Assembly: GCA_963402885.1 (NCBI GenBank)
Contig: OY727099.1
Location: 26,369,001-26,433,000 of the forward strand
DNA from: Antedon bifida
Taxonomy: Eukaryota; Echinodermata; Crinoidea; Comatulida; Antedonidae
Length of the DNA stretch: 64,000 nucleotides
Reading direction: 5' to 3'
Below are positions 46,449-56,893 of the stretch, piece by piece; positions within the stretch are counted from its first letter, which is position 1, and every line of letters begins with the position of its first letter. The position numbers and the translations under genes are program-made. The notes under the pieces are model-generated. The model did no database searches, was not told the origin of the DNA, and was given only the letters and a program-made list of their open reading frames with translations.

Positions 46449-47180
46449 TTACAATTGGTTAAGAATCTTATTAAAAAGTTCTGAATCATTTGTAATCAAC
46501 TTTATGGCTTTATCGAACGCATCAACATTGATACAACGTAAATGAAAGTAGTTTAGCGCCCATTCAAAGTGGGTAGCGCTATTGTCCACAAGTTTCAATG
46601 CCAGAATTGGTCGAAAAAATGTTAGCAGTTGTTCATATCTTGAGCCGTGAAAGTTATAACGTTCAACCATGTCATTCAGAATGAATATAAATTCTTCTAT
46701 GAATACCTTCTCAATTGTTCTCATTATTTCATTGTACTCAAGTTCGGTAGTTTCTTTCTTAATCTCCACCTCCAGCACAGGGTTCAGGTACTCTTCTGTA
46801 AACACCTCATCTTCTACCTCATCTTCTACATCGGCTTTTCTTGCCAGAAATAGGTGGTAGTCACCTACCGATGACGTGTCGTCATATACAATTCTCTCCT
46901 CTTCAGAAATTATTCTCGATCTATAATGTTCGTCTTCTTCAGTATTAGATATATTATTTAAATCAACGTTCATTGGAGGTGGGGGTTGAATCGCCAGTAA
47001 ACACGTCATATCCCCGGCCATCTCTTCCCTCATCTCTTCCTCCTCCTCTGCTGTAAAATAGGCACCAGTCATAGCTAGTATGTCTTCGTCTTCAAATTCT
47101 GAATCACTGCTTATATATATAACTTCTTCTTCGACATCAGAGTCCATAGTAAGATCAATGATTTCAATCACAGAACCCAT
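46449..47180 (-). CDS. Acidic ORF with two SUMO-interaction-like motifs
   Basis: 243 codons, the longest ORF in the element. The N-terminus has VIEIIDLTMDSD (residues 4-15) and VIYISSDSEFEDED (about 20-33). Both match the hydrophobic-core-plus-acidic pattern of SUMO-interaction motifs. A long Glu-rich middle follows, then a helical C-terminal region of about 90 residues with conserved-looking aromatic and Leu positions. No known enzyme domain is visible. It may be a regulatory protein of the element. Its DNA lies between two blocks that are shared, in inverted orientation, with the left half of the element. Confidence 0.45.
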   Translation of the reverse strand: MGSVIEIIDLTMDSDVEEEVIYISSDSEFEDEDILAMTGAYFTAEEEEEMREEMAGDMTCLLAIQPPPPMNVDLNNISNTEEDEHYRSRIISEEERIVYDDTSSVGDYHLFLARKADVEDEVEDEVFTEEYLNPVLEVEIKKETTELEYNEIMRTIEKVFIEEFIFILNDMVERYNFHGSRYEQLLTFFRPILALKLVDNSATHFEWALNYFHLRCINVDAFDKAIKLITNDSELFNKILNQL

Positions 47181-47409
47181 AAGTAACTAGTTGTTGGTTT
47201 TTGGTCTGTCTTGTCGAGCTCTGTAGCGTTGTAGAATGAGGTTAATATTACAAAATAATCGAGAGTTATATACAGTGAAAAGCGCTGTGTTCCTTTTGTT
47301 TCATTAAGTAGCTTCCTCAATGTCATTGAATTTAAATCATCATTCCGTTTTTCCAAAAGATTGCATTGTAATTACGGGAACTGTTTGAAAGAGAAGCCTT
47401 GCATCGTCA

Positions 47410-47455
47410 TATTAGGCTTGGTTCCTGCTAGGACGTACAGCAAGCGAGTTGACCA
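47410..47455. mobile_element. MITE family B, divergent end fragment
   Basis: TTAGGCTTGGTTCCTGCTAG then GACGTACAGCAAGCGAG resembles the family B terminus, with several changes. Weak. Confidence 0.3.
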
Positions 47456-48450
47456 AATAGTTTGAACAAAATATATTTGTAGTTTTAATGTAAATATTTT
47501 TATATCTGTTTTAATATAAATAATTTTTATACAAAACAAATAAGCATTAGTGTTAATATGAATAAAGATTTAGATTTACGTTTTAAAGTAATCTACTGAA
47601 CTAATTTACTTGAATTTTAAAATCCTAAGAATAAGTAAAAAAAAACTTCAACAGAACAGAAAACAAATTAAATTAAGTAAAGAAATAAATTTACCATGAA
47701 TTAAAATAGGAAAACTACTTTTACAAATTTACACTGACATAAATTAAGTCAAAACATAATTAACTTATTTCATTAAACAAATCTATTGCAATACACATCA
47801 CAAACATAATAATAATAAATCAACAGAAAAAGAAGAATTAAATTAGTTGTTGTTTTTTTTTCCCGGGCCGATTCCTTGTAACATGCTACTAATTATTTCA
47901 AAATTTTTTACAATTCATTTCTTGTATCTTCCTTTTTTATTTATCGCTACCAAACCATATTGTGACGGAACCAATGATTAACAAGTTCAAAACCGGCATT
48001 GCAAAGTTATGGTCTGACCACCATCTCAAGTTTCGCCCATATGTTACTGAGGAGTTCTCATTGATGACAATGGAGGGACAAATGAGCTAAGTTCTCAAAG
48101 TCCTACGGTTCAAGGTATAAACTTAGCCACAATGATCAATGACTCATCATATAATTTTGGTTAAATTTTTAAGGGTCAGATTCAAAGGTCAAGGTCCACA
48201 AAAAAAAAGAAATAAACAAATAATAATAAAACAGCGGGAATTGAACCAGCGATCTCAACTGTTAGAGTAAACAATGACGTTTTACCGACGTTGGCCCAAC
48301 GCGTTGTACCAACGTCTGACCAACACGTTGGGCCCACTAAGGGCCGATGGAAAAAATTACGTCGGGCCTACGTCGAATAGAGCTGTTGGGCCAACGTAAC
48401 TGTTGACCTTAAACCAACGTCGGCCCAACGTGTCATTGCTAGCTGGGATA

Positions 48451-48600
48451 TAATTGAATTGAAACCTGGTATGCTTGACCTGAGGGGGAATGATCTATTA
48501 GGTGTTTTAATTTCCAAGTTGATAAATCTAATATATTGAGATGATCTTTTCAAATGGAGTGATTTATAACTTGTCAATTGATAATGTCATGGACATAGAC
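48451..48600 (+). pseudogene. Decayed LRR remnant of NLR1 beyond the insertion
   Basis: GAAACCTGGTATGCTTGACC, GGGGAATGATCTATTAGGTG, TTTCCAAGTTGATAAATCTA and CAAATGGAGTGATTTATAAC match successive parts of the NLR LRR super-repeat. In-frame stops and indels show it is no longer coding. Its left edge corresponds to a point about 290 bp further into the repeat than the right edge of the interrupted exon. Confidence 0.85.
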
Positions 48601-50564
48601 AATAGTACAGTATATATGGAACCATTTAAATGCATTACTTTCATTTCAAAACAAAATAAATTAAATAGTTCATTGTAAACATTTCTCTATGAGTTGAATA
48701 CTAAAATTGTCATTTGGTCAAAGGGATGAATGAGCATGTGCGGCTATCCACTTGGATCTGGCTTTGGTCAAAGTATATACATTTTAAAATAAAGACGTAC
48801 AGCATGTTAAAACAAAGAATTTCTGACTTTTACTTCATTGTAAAAATTGGAATCTTCTGAAATTTGTTGACACTGCACTTTGACAAAAAAGATCAAGAAT
48901 CTGTGAATAATTTTCAGAGTCTACTACGTGCCTGCTTACCTGGATAAACCCGACAGTAGCCCTTTTCACGAAGTGCGAAAACCATTACGAAAAGAAGAAT
49001 TTTACAGTAGTTCACCTCCTTAATAAATGGGACAGTCCACCACGATGTTTATGAGAACGATAGGAGAATTCTAAATTCCGAAGTCAAGTTTTTTTTTTAT
49101 TGCTAATAGATACGTTGGAATACGTTGCCCTTGTTTCGTTGTTAAACAGGGCAGAAATACCTATAAATTATAGTTATAATTTGAAGTTGATACGTTGTAA
49201 ATCGTTGTCTTGTCTGTGTACGAGATAGAAATATTTCTGTACATTCTGGAGTTTCACCGGCATAGAGTAGGAGCATACCTTACGAGACATACAAAGGATT
49301 CAGTCAGAATATAATGGCTGAACAATTAGATATTAATTTAATGGTTTATTATTACCAATTTTATGCATATCTTATGCCTACAATAAACAATACTGCATTA
49401 TGTTCTATTAAGTTTAAGGTTTATGTATTAATTTAACTAGTATAGTATTTTAGATGAAATTAGTTTTTATGATTGTTCAATTGTTCCGATAATAAAGTGT
49501 TTTGTACATTTGATAATAGCTTATTGGTTAATTAATCTGTGAACATAAATGCCTGTAGTTGGTTTTAGTTGAATGGATTTTTCTTTGTATATACCTGTTA
49601 CTACTGTAGATAAGATAAGTAGATGAATAAAAGTTTTAAAGAAGAGAAAGAATGCTTTTTCAATTGTCGTCTTTTGTAGGCCTATATTTTTGCGATATTA
49701 TTTTGATCAGAAATAACGACAACAGTACAGAGATCTACTTGATTATACTGTTTACTCTGACCAAATAGTTTAAGAAATAAAATACTGTGCGTTTGAAGGA
49801 GGCTTTTATTCAGGGAGGTGTTTTTTTTTTTGTATAATATGTTAACATGTATAGTATAATCAAACAAATACCCCCTAATTATGAACAAATACAACACATT
49901 TATTCTAAATAATGTCTTATGGGGGAGTTTATTTAAAGTGGGGAATTTATTTGAATAAATATGGTAAATGTATATCTTAATTCCAGTTAAAGTTCACATC
50001 GGAAAAAACAATTTTTGTTTATGTTAGCTGAGTGTATTTTAATATTACAATGCTATATTCAAATAGATGTACAGTAGGCCTACTATGATTGGTATGAAGA
50101 GTAAATTACACATTGTGCTGTCACTATGAAACATATTGGAAACAACAGAGGGAGCTGTTGCTGGTGTTTTTATATTTTGTCGAAACGGGTAAGATTCAAT
50201 GTGATTTCATTTGTTTTTGCTACACCAAATGCATATAGCAGGACTTGAAACTATTTTAAATAATGAAGTAGAAATTGTACTGAGCATAAATATCTTGGTC
50301 TATTTTTAGATGATAAACTAAACTGGAATTGTAATACAAAAAGTATATATATTTTATCAGATGACTGAAGAAAATTGATTTTAATAGAGATATTTTATAT
50401 TTATTTTATCAATCTGTTATATAATCTGTTTTACATTTTGCAGTATGGTTTAATGGGCTGACAAACAAAAACCTTAATAAATCAGAAAAGCAAATGTAAA
50501 ACAGCTAGTAAAATAATAGGTATTTAAATGTTAATACATTAGAAGTACTGTAAGTGCCATAGAA
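48601..50564. other. Intergenic, possibly old NLR1 3' flank
   Basis: No gene recognised. AATAAA-type signals occur at several places, for example near 49625, which might once have ended NLR1. This is speculative. Confidence 0.35.
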
Positions 50565-51645
50565 GCTGTTACCAAAAGTTGTGAGGTGGTTTCCCGAATG
50601 ATCGTAAAATCAAAACAATAACGATAACGGAGCCGATAATGTCGTTATGAAGAGGATGGTTGGTGTCTTCCAATATAGCATGGAACACATCGGCAAGACG
50701 TTCGCTGTAGAAAGAGTCAAGCGTTTGCACAGACGAACCAATTACTTTCCCCGCTCTACCCAGCACCTTCTCAATTCGGTGATTATCCCCTTTACCGATA
50801 TTCCCAGCCCAGCCCAACATACAATAACTCCAAAATAGATAACATTACTGATGAGTAAAACATTATACAAATATCCTGCTTTACGCCAAACGAACCAAGT
50901 TTCCTCAGGCAGTACAGCCTTGTATCTAAGGGTCAACATGATCCCTCCATTTAAGCTTATAGTCAAATACTACTCCCAGATACTTATAATTGTTAACAAC
51001 CTCTTAATGTATACCGGGTCCATACTGTCAGACCTATTGTGTTTTCAAAAATCTATCCGCATTTCTTTCGTTTTATTTATGTTTAGTTCAAGAAAATTAT
51101 TGCCACAGTAATCGGTAAATCGAATAATCTCAGAAAGGAATATAGAAGAATTGTTGTTATTAATAAGTCCAACCTTAGCCGAGTCGTCCGCAAATTTTTT
51201 CATTGGACAACTCGGGGATACCGACCTAAAGTCTGACATGTACAGAGTAAACAAAAAAGGTGCCAATACGGTACCTTGTGGTGCACCAGTATTAGTACGC
51301 ACAGTATCGGAAATAATATTATTCTGTAACTTAACAAAACAAAAAATTAAAAAATTAAACACAAACGAAATTAAAACACTTGGAACATTCATATCAAATA
51401 ATTTATGGACTAATTTGTGTGGTTGAATTGTGTTAAATGCGGAACTAAAATCAAAGTGCATAACCCTAACGCATGGGTTCGTTTTACAGTCATCTAAATG
51501 ACGGTACATTAGGTGGAGCTTATATATCAAAGTGTCTTCTGTGCTCCTGTTTGTGCAGTACGCGAATTGGAGTGGGTCAAGATGGTCCGCAACTGATAAC
51601 TTAAGCTATTTAACACAATTTTTTCACACACCTTCATAGGTACAG
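50565..51645 (-). pseudogene. LINE reverse transcriptase fragment (CR1/Rex1-like)
   Basis: Reading on the minus strand: MHFDFSSAFNTIQPHKL (RT motif A), TGAPQGTVLAPFLFTLY (motif B) and KFADDSAKVG (active-site ADD) lie in one 161-codon ORF. The C-terminal block follows in pieces, including FYSERLADVFHAILED and NHPLHN. Upstream, one frame reads LDPLQFAYCTNRSTEDTL, typical of RT domain 0, but shifted relative to the main ORF. Several frameshifts and a 5' truncation make it dead. Confidence 0.85.
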
Positions 51646-51649
51646 ATGT

Positions 51650-51716
51650 CAGTGCAACACACTAGTGCGTGTTTAACACACTCTAGTGCGTGTTTAACAC
51701 ACTCGAGTGCGTGTTT
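51650..51716. repeat. 22-bp palindromic tandem repeat, three copies
   Basis: TAGTGCGTGTTTAACACACT recurs with the central base pairs varying (ACACACTAGTGCG, ACACTCTAGTGCG, ACACTCGAGTGCG). Each boundary is itself palindromic (AACACACTCGAGTGCGTGTT, nearly perfect). Confidence 0.9.
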
Positions 51717-53164
51717 TTTTAAAAAAGGGGAATCCCCGTCAGCAAAATAACGTACGGAAAGACTAGAGGAAGAGGAAACGGCTGCACGATCATAGAAGGC
51801 GCATCTCCGATATGGCTTATTTGGGGGTTTATTTCAGTAACTTTACCATCCGCATAATGATCATTTTACTAAACTATTTTAAACATTAGAAATAAAAATA
51901 TACACGTGATTTGCCTCAACAATAATCATTATATACTTAATATTATCCTACATTACGTACGGACATAAATAAAATAGAAATAAATATAATTATAATAATA
52001 TAGAATAGTAAGTTATTAACGACATGGATATGATATATCTGCCACCACATAGTATGCATAAGTATAAAAATGGATACGCTGGCTTTACGGGCTATACGGT
52101 ACATTGTAACAATTACGGTATTGTTTTTAAATAAATTGTTCTCTTTTACGTAATTGTTTGCATAATAAAAGACACAGACGTAAATTCTCTGTATAATATA
52201 TTAATTACAGTACATATTATAAATAGAGGTAAATTATTATATGCCTAATATAATTGTGTTTATAACGTGTTTAGAAATGGCCATTTTGAAAAGACAGTCC
52301 TTCTCCGAGAAAAAAAAAAAGTTAATGATTGATAATAATATTTATTAACCAAATAAAAAATATCCACATAAATAATCTAGTTCCTAAAAAATATCAATTA
52401 AATCATCAAAAGTATAGCTCTAGCGGCGCGCCATACAAAATACCGGAGGTTGATTTTATCGCGACCGATTTCAATCGCGACCGATTTCATCGTAAACCAT
52501 ACGGATATGTAGACCTACAGTGGAACAGGGCAGGTATACGGATATACAGTGGAATACAATACCTGCTTTGAAGGATGACAAATAATAAATGTCTTATTCC
52601 GGACCGGAAACGACACTCCCATAGCGCGCTAGGAATCAGCAAAACGATCGTATTTTGCGTTTTTAATGCGAACGTAAGGGGGACTGCAGTCTCTTTTGTT
52701 TGTAATTCAACGTTTTTTTCATGCGGGATTCTTGAATTAAAAAAAAAATTCTTCTTTGTAAGGTAAAAATATATCAATTTGAATGCATTTTCTTCTCAAA
52801 TAGTGATACAAAATGATCACGCATATACTTCTGTTAAATGCGTGACAAATAATTATGTGGTCACGCATGTGTTTCATTAAAATGCGGGTTTTATTAAAAA
52901 CTTTAAAATTCACTTTGACAAATGCCGCTGCGGGAACGTTCCGAACGATGCGAGAGGGAGACGGATATAGTAGGCCTACCTATGGAAAGACTAAAATCAA
53001 AATATGTTTAGTAGATTATGTAAGTAAATGTGAACGGTGTTATTGAGTTTGTACGATTTTTAGTTGTATTTTGTGCACACTACCATTTCGTAGGGTCCTC
53101 CTATGCCTTTTGCACGCGCTGTCTTCTCTCTCTCATGGTCTTAGCTAGAAACACCCATGAGTAG
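51717..53164. other. Intergenic, no gene recognised
   Basis: AT-rich sequence. A short direct repeat (CGCGACCGATTTCA) occurs at 52460-52489 and GGATATGTAGACC/GGATATACAGTGG words near 52504-52555. No supported coding region. Confidence 0.4.
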
Positions 53165-53665
53165 AGGGCGATAATGAATATTCATCCATAATGATCTAAT
53201 TGACTCACGTGCTCAAACGCCACCAGGAGGTTGCTCAGCTAGCTTCCTCCTTTTCTTCAAATCAAAGATGGGCGTATCATCCTTGGATCAGATAGAGACA
53301 GAATTCACTTTATTTTTTGGGTAAATACATACATTTTGTTATGTGAAGGTTATAATAACTAAATTAGAAAGCAAACCTTAATTTTACGTTTTATATACAT
53401 CTATATATACACGTTTCTTTCAATAGAATTTAATCAAGTAGCAGGAGTTAGCAAGTGTAACATCTTACTGTCGTATTGCGAGTAGTGCGTATTGCCAGAT
53501 CAAGAGTTTATTTTTAAAACCAGTTTTAAAGGCAGAGGCCTGTGAGTGAATTTGTGCAGGTGCTCTGTAACATGTATATGCTGTATATCAAGATACCTGA
53601 GCCTCCTTTGCATGTGAATGGTAGCCTTAATGCTACAAGGTACATTGGTGAATTGTAAGTAAAAA
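53165..53665 (+). promoter_or_regulatory. NLR2 upstream exon and promoter region
   Basis: This is the paralogue of 32085-32550. It retains CACGTGCTCAAACGCCACCA, GCTCAGCTAGCTTCCTCC and the GTAAATACATACATTTTG donor at 53321. It is separated from the ATG-bearing exon (acceptor at 56839-56840) by a 3.5 kb intron filled with transposons. Confidence 0.6.
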
Positions 53666-53678
53666 GTATTAAAAACTA

Positions 53679-54186
53679 TGCCGTGGCTAAAGATACGGTA
53701 CCGTATCCATACTTCTAAAAACTAAAGGTACGGTAATTATAAATTGCATTCCTAAAATTCGTACCTAAATAGAAAACTCGTTCCTATAAATATAAAACTC
53801 GTTCCTAAATATAAAACTCGTTTCGAAATATAAAACTCGTTTCGAAATATAAAACTCGTTTCGAAATATAAAACTCGTTTCGAAATCTAAAACTCGTTTC
53901 GAAATCTAAAACTCGTTTCGAAATCTAAAACTCGTTCCTAAATATTAAAACTCGTTCCTAAATATTAAAACTGGTTCCTAAATATTAAAAACCTAAACTC
54001 TAAATAATCTAAAAAGATGTCAAGTAGAGAATAGAACTCCTTAAGCCAGAGCCTCATCACAAGCGCATTACAGCTGGCTTGCTGAAGACCATTGCAATAA
54101 CCTATTTGATTAACATCTTTCTTACATAGCGCTCTATAATTACCGTACCTTAGTTTTTAGCCGGTACCGTATCTTTAGCCATAACG
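53679..54186. mobile_element. MULE-like non-autonomous transposon with 9-bp TSD
   Basis: Terminal inverted repeats share GGCTAAAGATACGGTACCG and AAAACTAAAGGTACGGTAAT-type sequence at both ends. The element is flanked by TAAAAACTA at 53670-53678 and 54187-54195. A 9-bp target duplication suggests Mutator-like or a related superfamily. No transposase ORF is present. Confidence 0.75.
53757..53990. repeat. 17-19 bp tandem repeat inside the MULE-like element
   Basis: About 13 copies of AAATATAAAACTCGTTTCG and close variants (AAATCTAAAACTCGTTTCG, AAATATTAAAACTCGTTCC). Confidence 0.93.
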
Positions 54187-54280
54187 TAAAAACTAATTGA
54201 AGATTTTTAATGTGGTAGTATACAGGGATTCCTATTATTATTTATATTTTTTCATGCTATAATTTCGAAAGTTTGGATAG

Positions 54281-54371
54281 ACTACATTAACAAACTATTT
54301 TGACAAAGTGTGAAGTGCCCAAATGTGGTAGTAATTTCATGTCATTGTGTCCATATATGGGCATGTCGCAC
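54281..54371 (+). mobile_element. MITE family A, degenerate fragment
   Basis: ACTACATTAACAAACTATTT, TGCCCAAATGTGGTAGTAAT and TGTCCATATATGGGCATG match the family in order. The right end is missing. Confidence 0.65.
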
Positions 54372-54606
54372 CAAAATCGGCGCACCATGGCTGCCAAAAC
54401 CTGTCCGGCCAGACCAATTTTGGCTGTCAAAATTTGTCCGGCCTGGATAAAATCAGTCTGGACAGTAGGACTGTTTTTGGTCTTACAAATATATGGTGCG
54501 CAAAATTAGTAATAATGTATATATATCATTTAAAAAAGGCCATGATCAGGCATTATATAGAAAACTATGTGGTTTCATTTTTTAGTTTAATATTATAAAT
54601 TAAGCC

Positions 54607-56174
54607 TTGTTACAACCGCTAATGTAGAAAACGCCAGCTAATGTCGAAACAACCGCGTTAATGTAGAATCCACCGCTTATGTAGTAAAACCTCCAGCTTA
54701 TGTAGAAACACCAACAGCTTATGTAGTAAATAAAAATCAACACCAGCTAATGTAGAAACAGTCAACAGCTTATGTAGTAACGAAAATTGCCTCCCAGCTT
54801 ATGTAGTTACTATCGCCAGCTAATGTAGAAAATGTTATATATTTTACAAAAATGTCTCATTCATGTGCAAATGCATCGATCTTTACTTAGCTATCAGTCT
54901 TTCCACCTCTCGTAAGCGACCACCTCTCGTAAATGACCACACATCGTAATAAGCTACCATCTCTGTTAAGGGACCGCTTCTCATAATCGATCACCTCTCG
55001 TAAGGGATCACCTCCTCTCATAAGAGACCGCTTCTCATAAACGACCACCTCTCGTAAGCGACCACCTCTCTTAACGACCACACCTCTCGTAAATGACCAC
55101 CTCTTTTAAGGGACCACGACCTCTTTCTCTCTATTAAAGGACCGCTTCTCATAATCGACTATCGCCCATCACAACGACCTCTGGTAAGTGACCACCTCTA
55201 TTGAACGTCCACAGTTTCTATTAAGGGACCACTTATTATAATCGACCACCTCTCGTAAGTGATCACCTCCTCTCATATCAAATCCTCTCGATTATGAAAA
55301 GCGACCACACCTCTCGTAAGTGACCACCTCTTTTAAGGGACCACGACTTCTTTCTCTCTCTATTAAAGAACCGCTTCTCATAATCGACTATTTCCCGTCA
55401 CAACGACTTACGGTAAGTGACCACCTCTATTGAACGACGACCACCGTCTCTTTTAAGGGACCATTTACCATAATCGACCACCTCTCGGAAGGGGTCAATG
55501 ATAAGAAGCGGTCCCTTAACAGAGACAGTGGTCGTTCAATAGAGGTGGTCACTTTCGAGAGGTCATTGTGATGGGAGATGGTCGATTATGAGAAGCAGTC
55601 CCTTAATAGAGGTGGTGGTCCTTTAAAAGGGGTCGTCACTTACGAGAGGCGTGGTCGATAAGAGAGCTGGTCCTTTAAAAGAGTCGTCACTGACGATTAT
55701 GAGAAGCGGTATTTTAATAGAGAGAAAGAGGTCGTGGTCCCTTAAAAGAGGTGTGGTCCTTACGAGAGGTGGCCGCTTACGAGAGGTGGTCGATTATGAG
55801 AAGTGGTCCCTTATGAGAGGAGGTGATCCCTTACGATGTGTGGTCGTTTTAGAAACTTGCTTGCTTACGAGAGGTGGAAAGACTGATAGCTAAGTAAAGA
55901 TCGATGCATTTGCACATGAATGAGACATTTTTGTAAAATATATAACATTTTCTACATTAGCTGGCGATAGTAACTACATAAGCTTGGAGGCAATTTTCGT
56001 TACTACATAAGCTGTTGACTGTTTCTACATTAGCTGGTGTTGATTTTTATTTACTACATAAGCTATTGGTGTTTCTACATAAGCTGGAGGTTTTACTACA
56101 TAAGCGGTGGGTTGTTCTACATTAACGGTTGTTTCGACATTAGCTGGCGTTTTCTACATTAACGGTTGTAACAA
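54607..56174. mobile_element. 1.57 kb near-perfect palindrome (foldback-type element)
   Basis: The left end TTGTTACAACCGCTAATGTA has its inverse at the right end (TACATTAACGGTTGTAACAA), and homology continues inward over most of each arm. Outer arms carry repeats like AGCTTATGTAGTAA. A unique block follows (TTCATGTGCAAATGCATCGA and its complement). Inner arms carry repeats of GACCACCTCTCGTAAG. The symmetry centre is near 55490. GCC precedes the left end and follows the right end, a possible 3-bp target duplication. Small ORFs here are read from the repeats. Confidence 0.88.
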
Positions 56175-56893
56175 GCCTGTTTTTTTTAATCATTATATAG
56201 TAGCAACAATAATACTAATTGTTAGGCTTTTTGTGTATAATCTGTCTGTTTTTAATTGATTCTTCGTTTCCCCATTATGTTAAAAACAATTTAATATATT
56301 ACTGATTTATGGTTAATTAATCAATAAATCAATTCAATACAATATATAATAAAACATTTATACCAATATTTATATTGATTAGGCCAAGGAAAAAAAAAGG
56401 CCTCAATCATAAAATAAAATCTAGCTGGCAATATCAGCGTCCCATACCCGTTCATGTGAGTGTGTGGCAGGCTGTAATCTGACAGAACACCTAAATAAAA
56501 ATACATATTTTATTTATAGTATTTATCCGACAAGATAACTTACATATATATCATGGGATATTTTTCTAGCCATAAACACATATCGTAGGCCTAGTAATTT
56601 AATTAAAATTGATAAAACCGATTTTTGCAGTTAGCGGACTGCTTTTATTTTAAAAATTTAGAGCCAAAACTGGTCCGGCCGGACCGATTTTGACCCTGGA
56701 CCATTTTTTTCGTGACAGGAATATCATTTTTTTTTTTGCCATCGTAAATGAGGCCGACCGCCCTCCCTAATAAAGACTTGTGTGTAGATAATTATTAATT
56801 TTATTTTGATTACTTGTTTCTTTTTCTCTATGGTTTACAGAACACATTTGGAAAAAACATACTTTAATAAATCTAAAGTTCTAGTTCAACAAC

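Larger units (their letters stand above)
41844..48448. mobile_element. 6.6 kb element inserted in NLR1, Maverick-type integrase remnants
   Basis: Left end TCCCAGCTAGCAATTTGACG and right end (reverse complement) TCCCAGCTAGCAATGACACG are terminal inverted repeats. They are flanked by TA on both sides (41842-41843 and 48449-48450). The ends are rich in ACGTTGG/CCAACGT motifs. Inside are two broken integrase fragments, an unknown ORF, a Bcl-2-like ORF with a tandem copy, and an acidic ORF. The TA duplication does not fit a Polinton (usually 6 bp), so the outer ends may belong to a different DNA transposon that contains Polinton-derived or adintovirus-like cargo. It may also be a nested composite. 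The exact superfamily is unresolved. Confidence 0.75.

Noticed and set aside
48235..48290. tRNA-like string (GGGAATTGAACCAGCGATCT on the plus strand)
   Set aside because: It resembles a reversed T-arm and B box, but no acceptor stem or full cloverleaf can be built. At most a tRNA-derived fragment inside the element.
54887..55893. ORFs on both strands with REVVxYEKRSLMRGG-like repeats
   Set aside because: They are translations of the 17-bp repeats in the palindrome arms.
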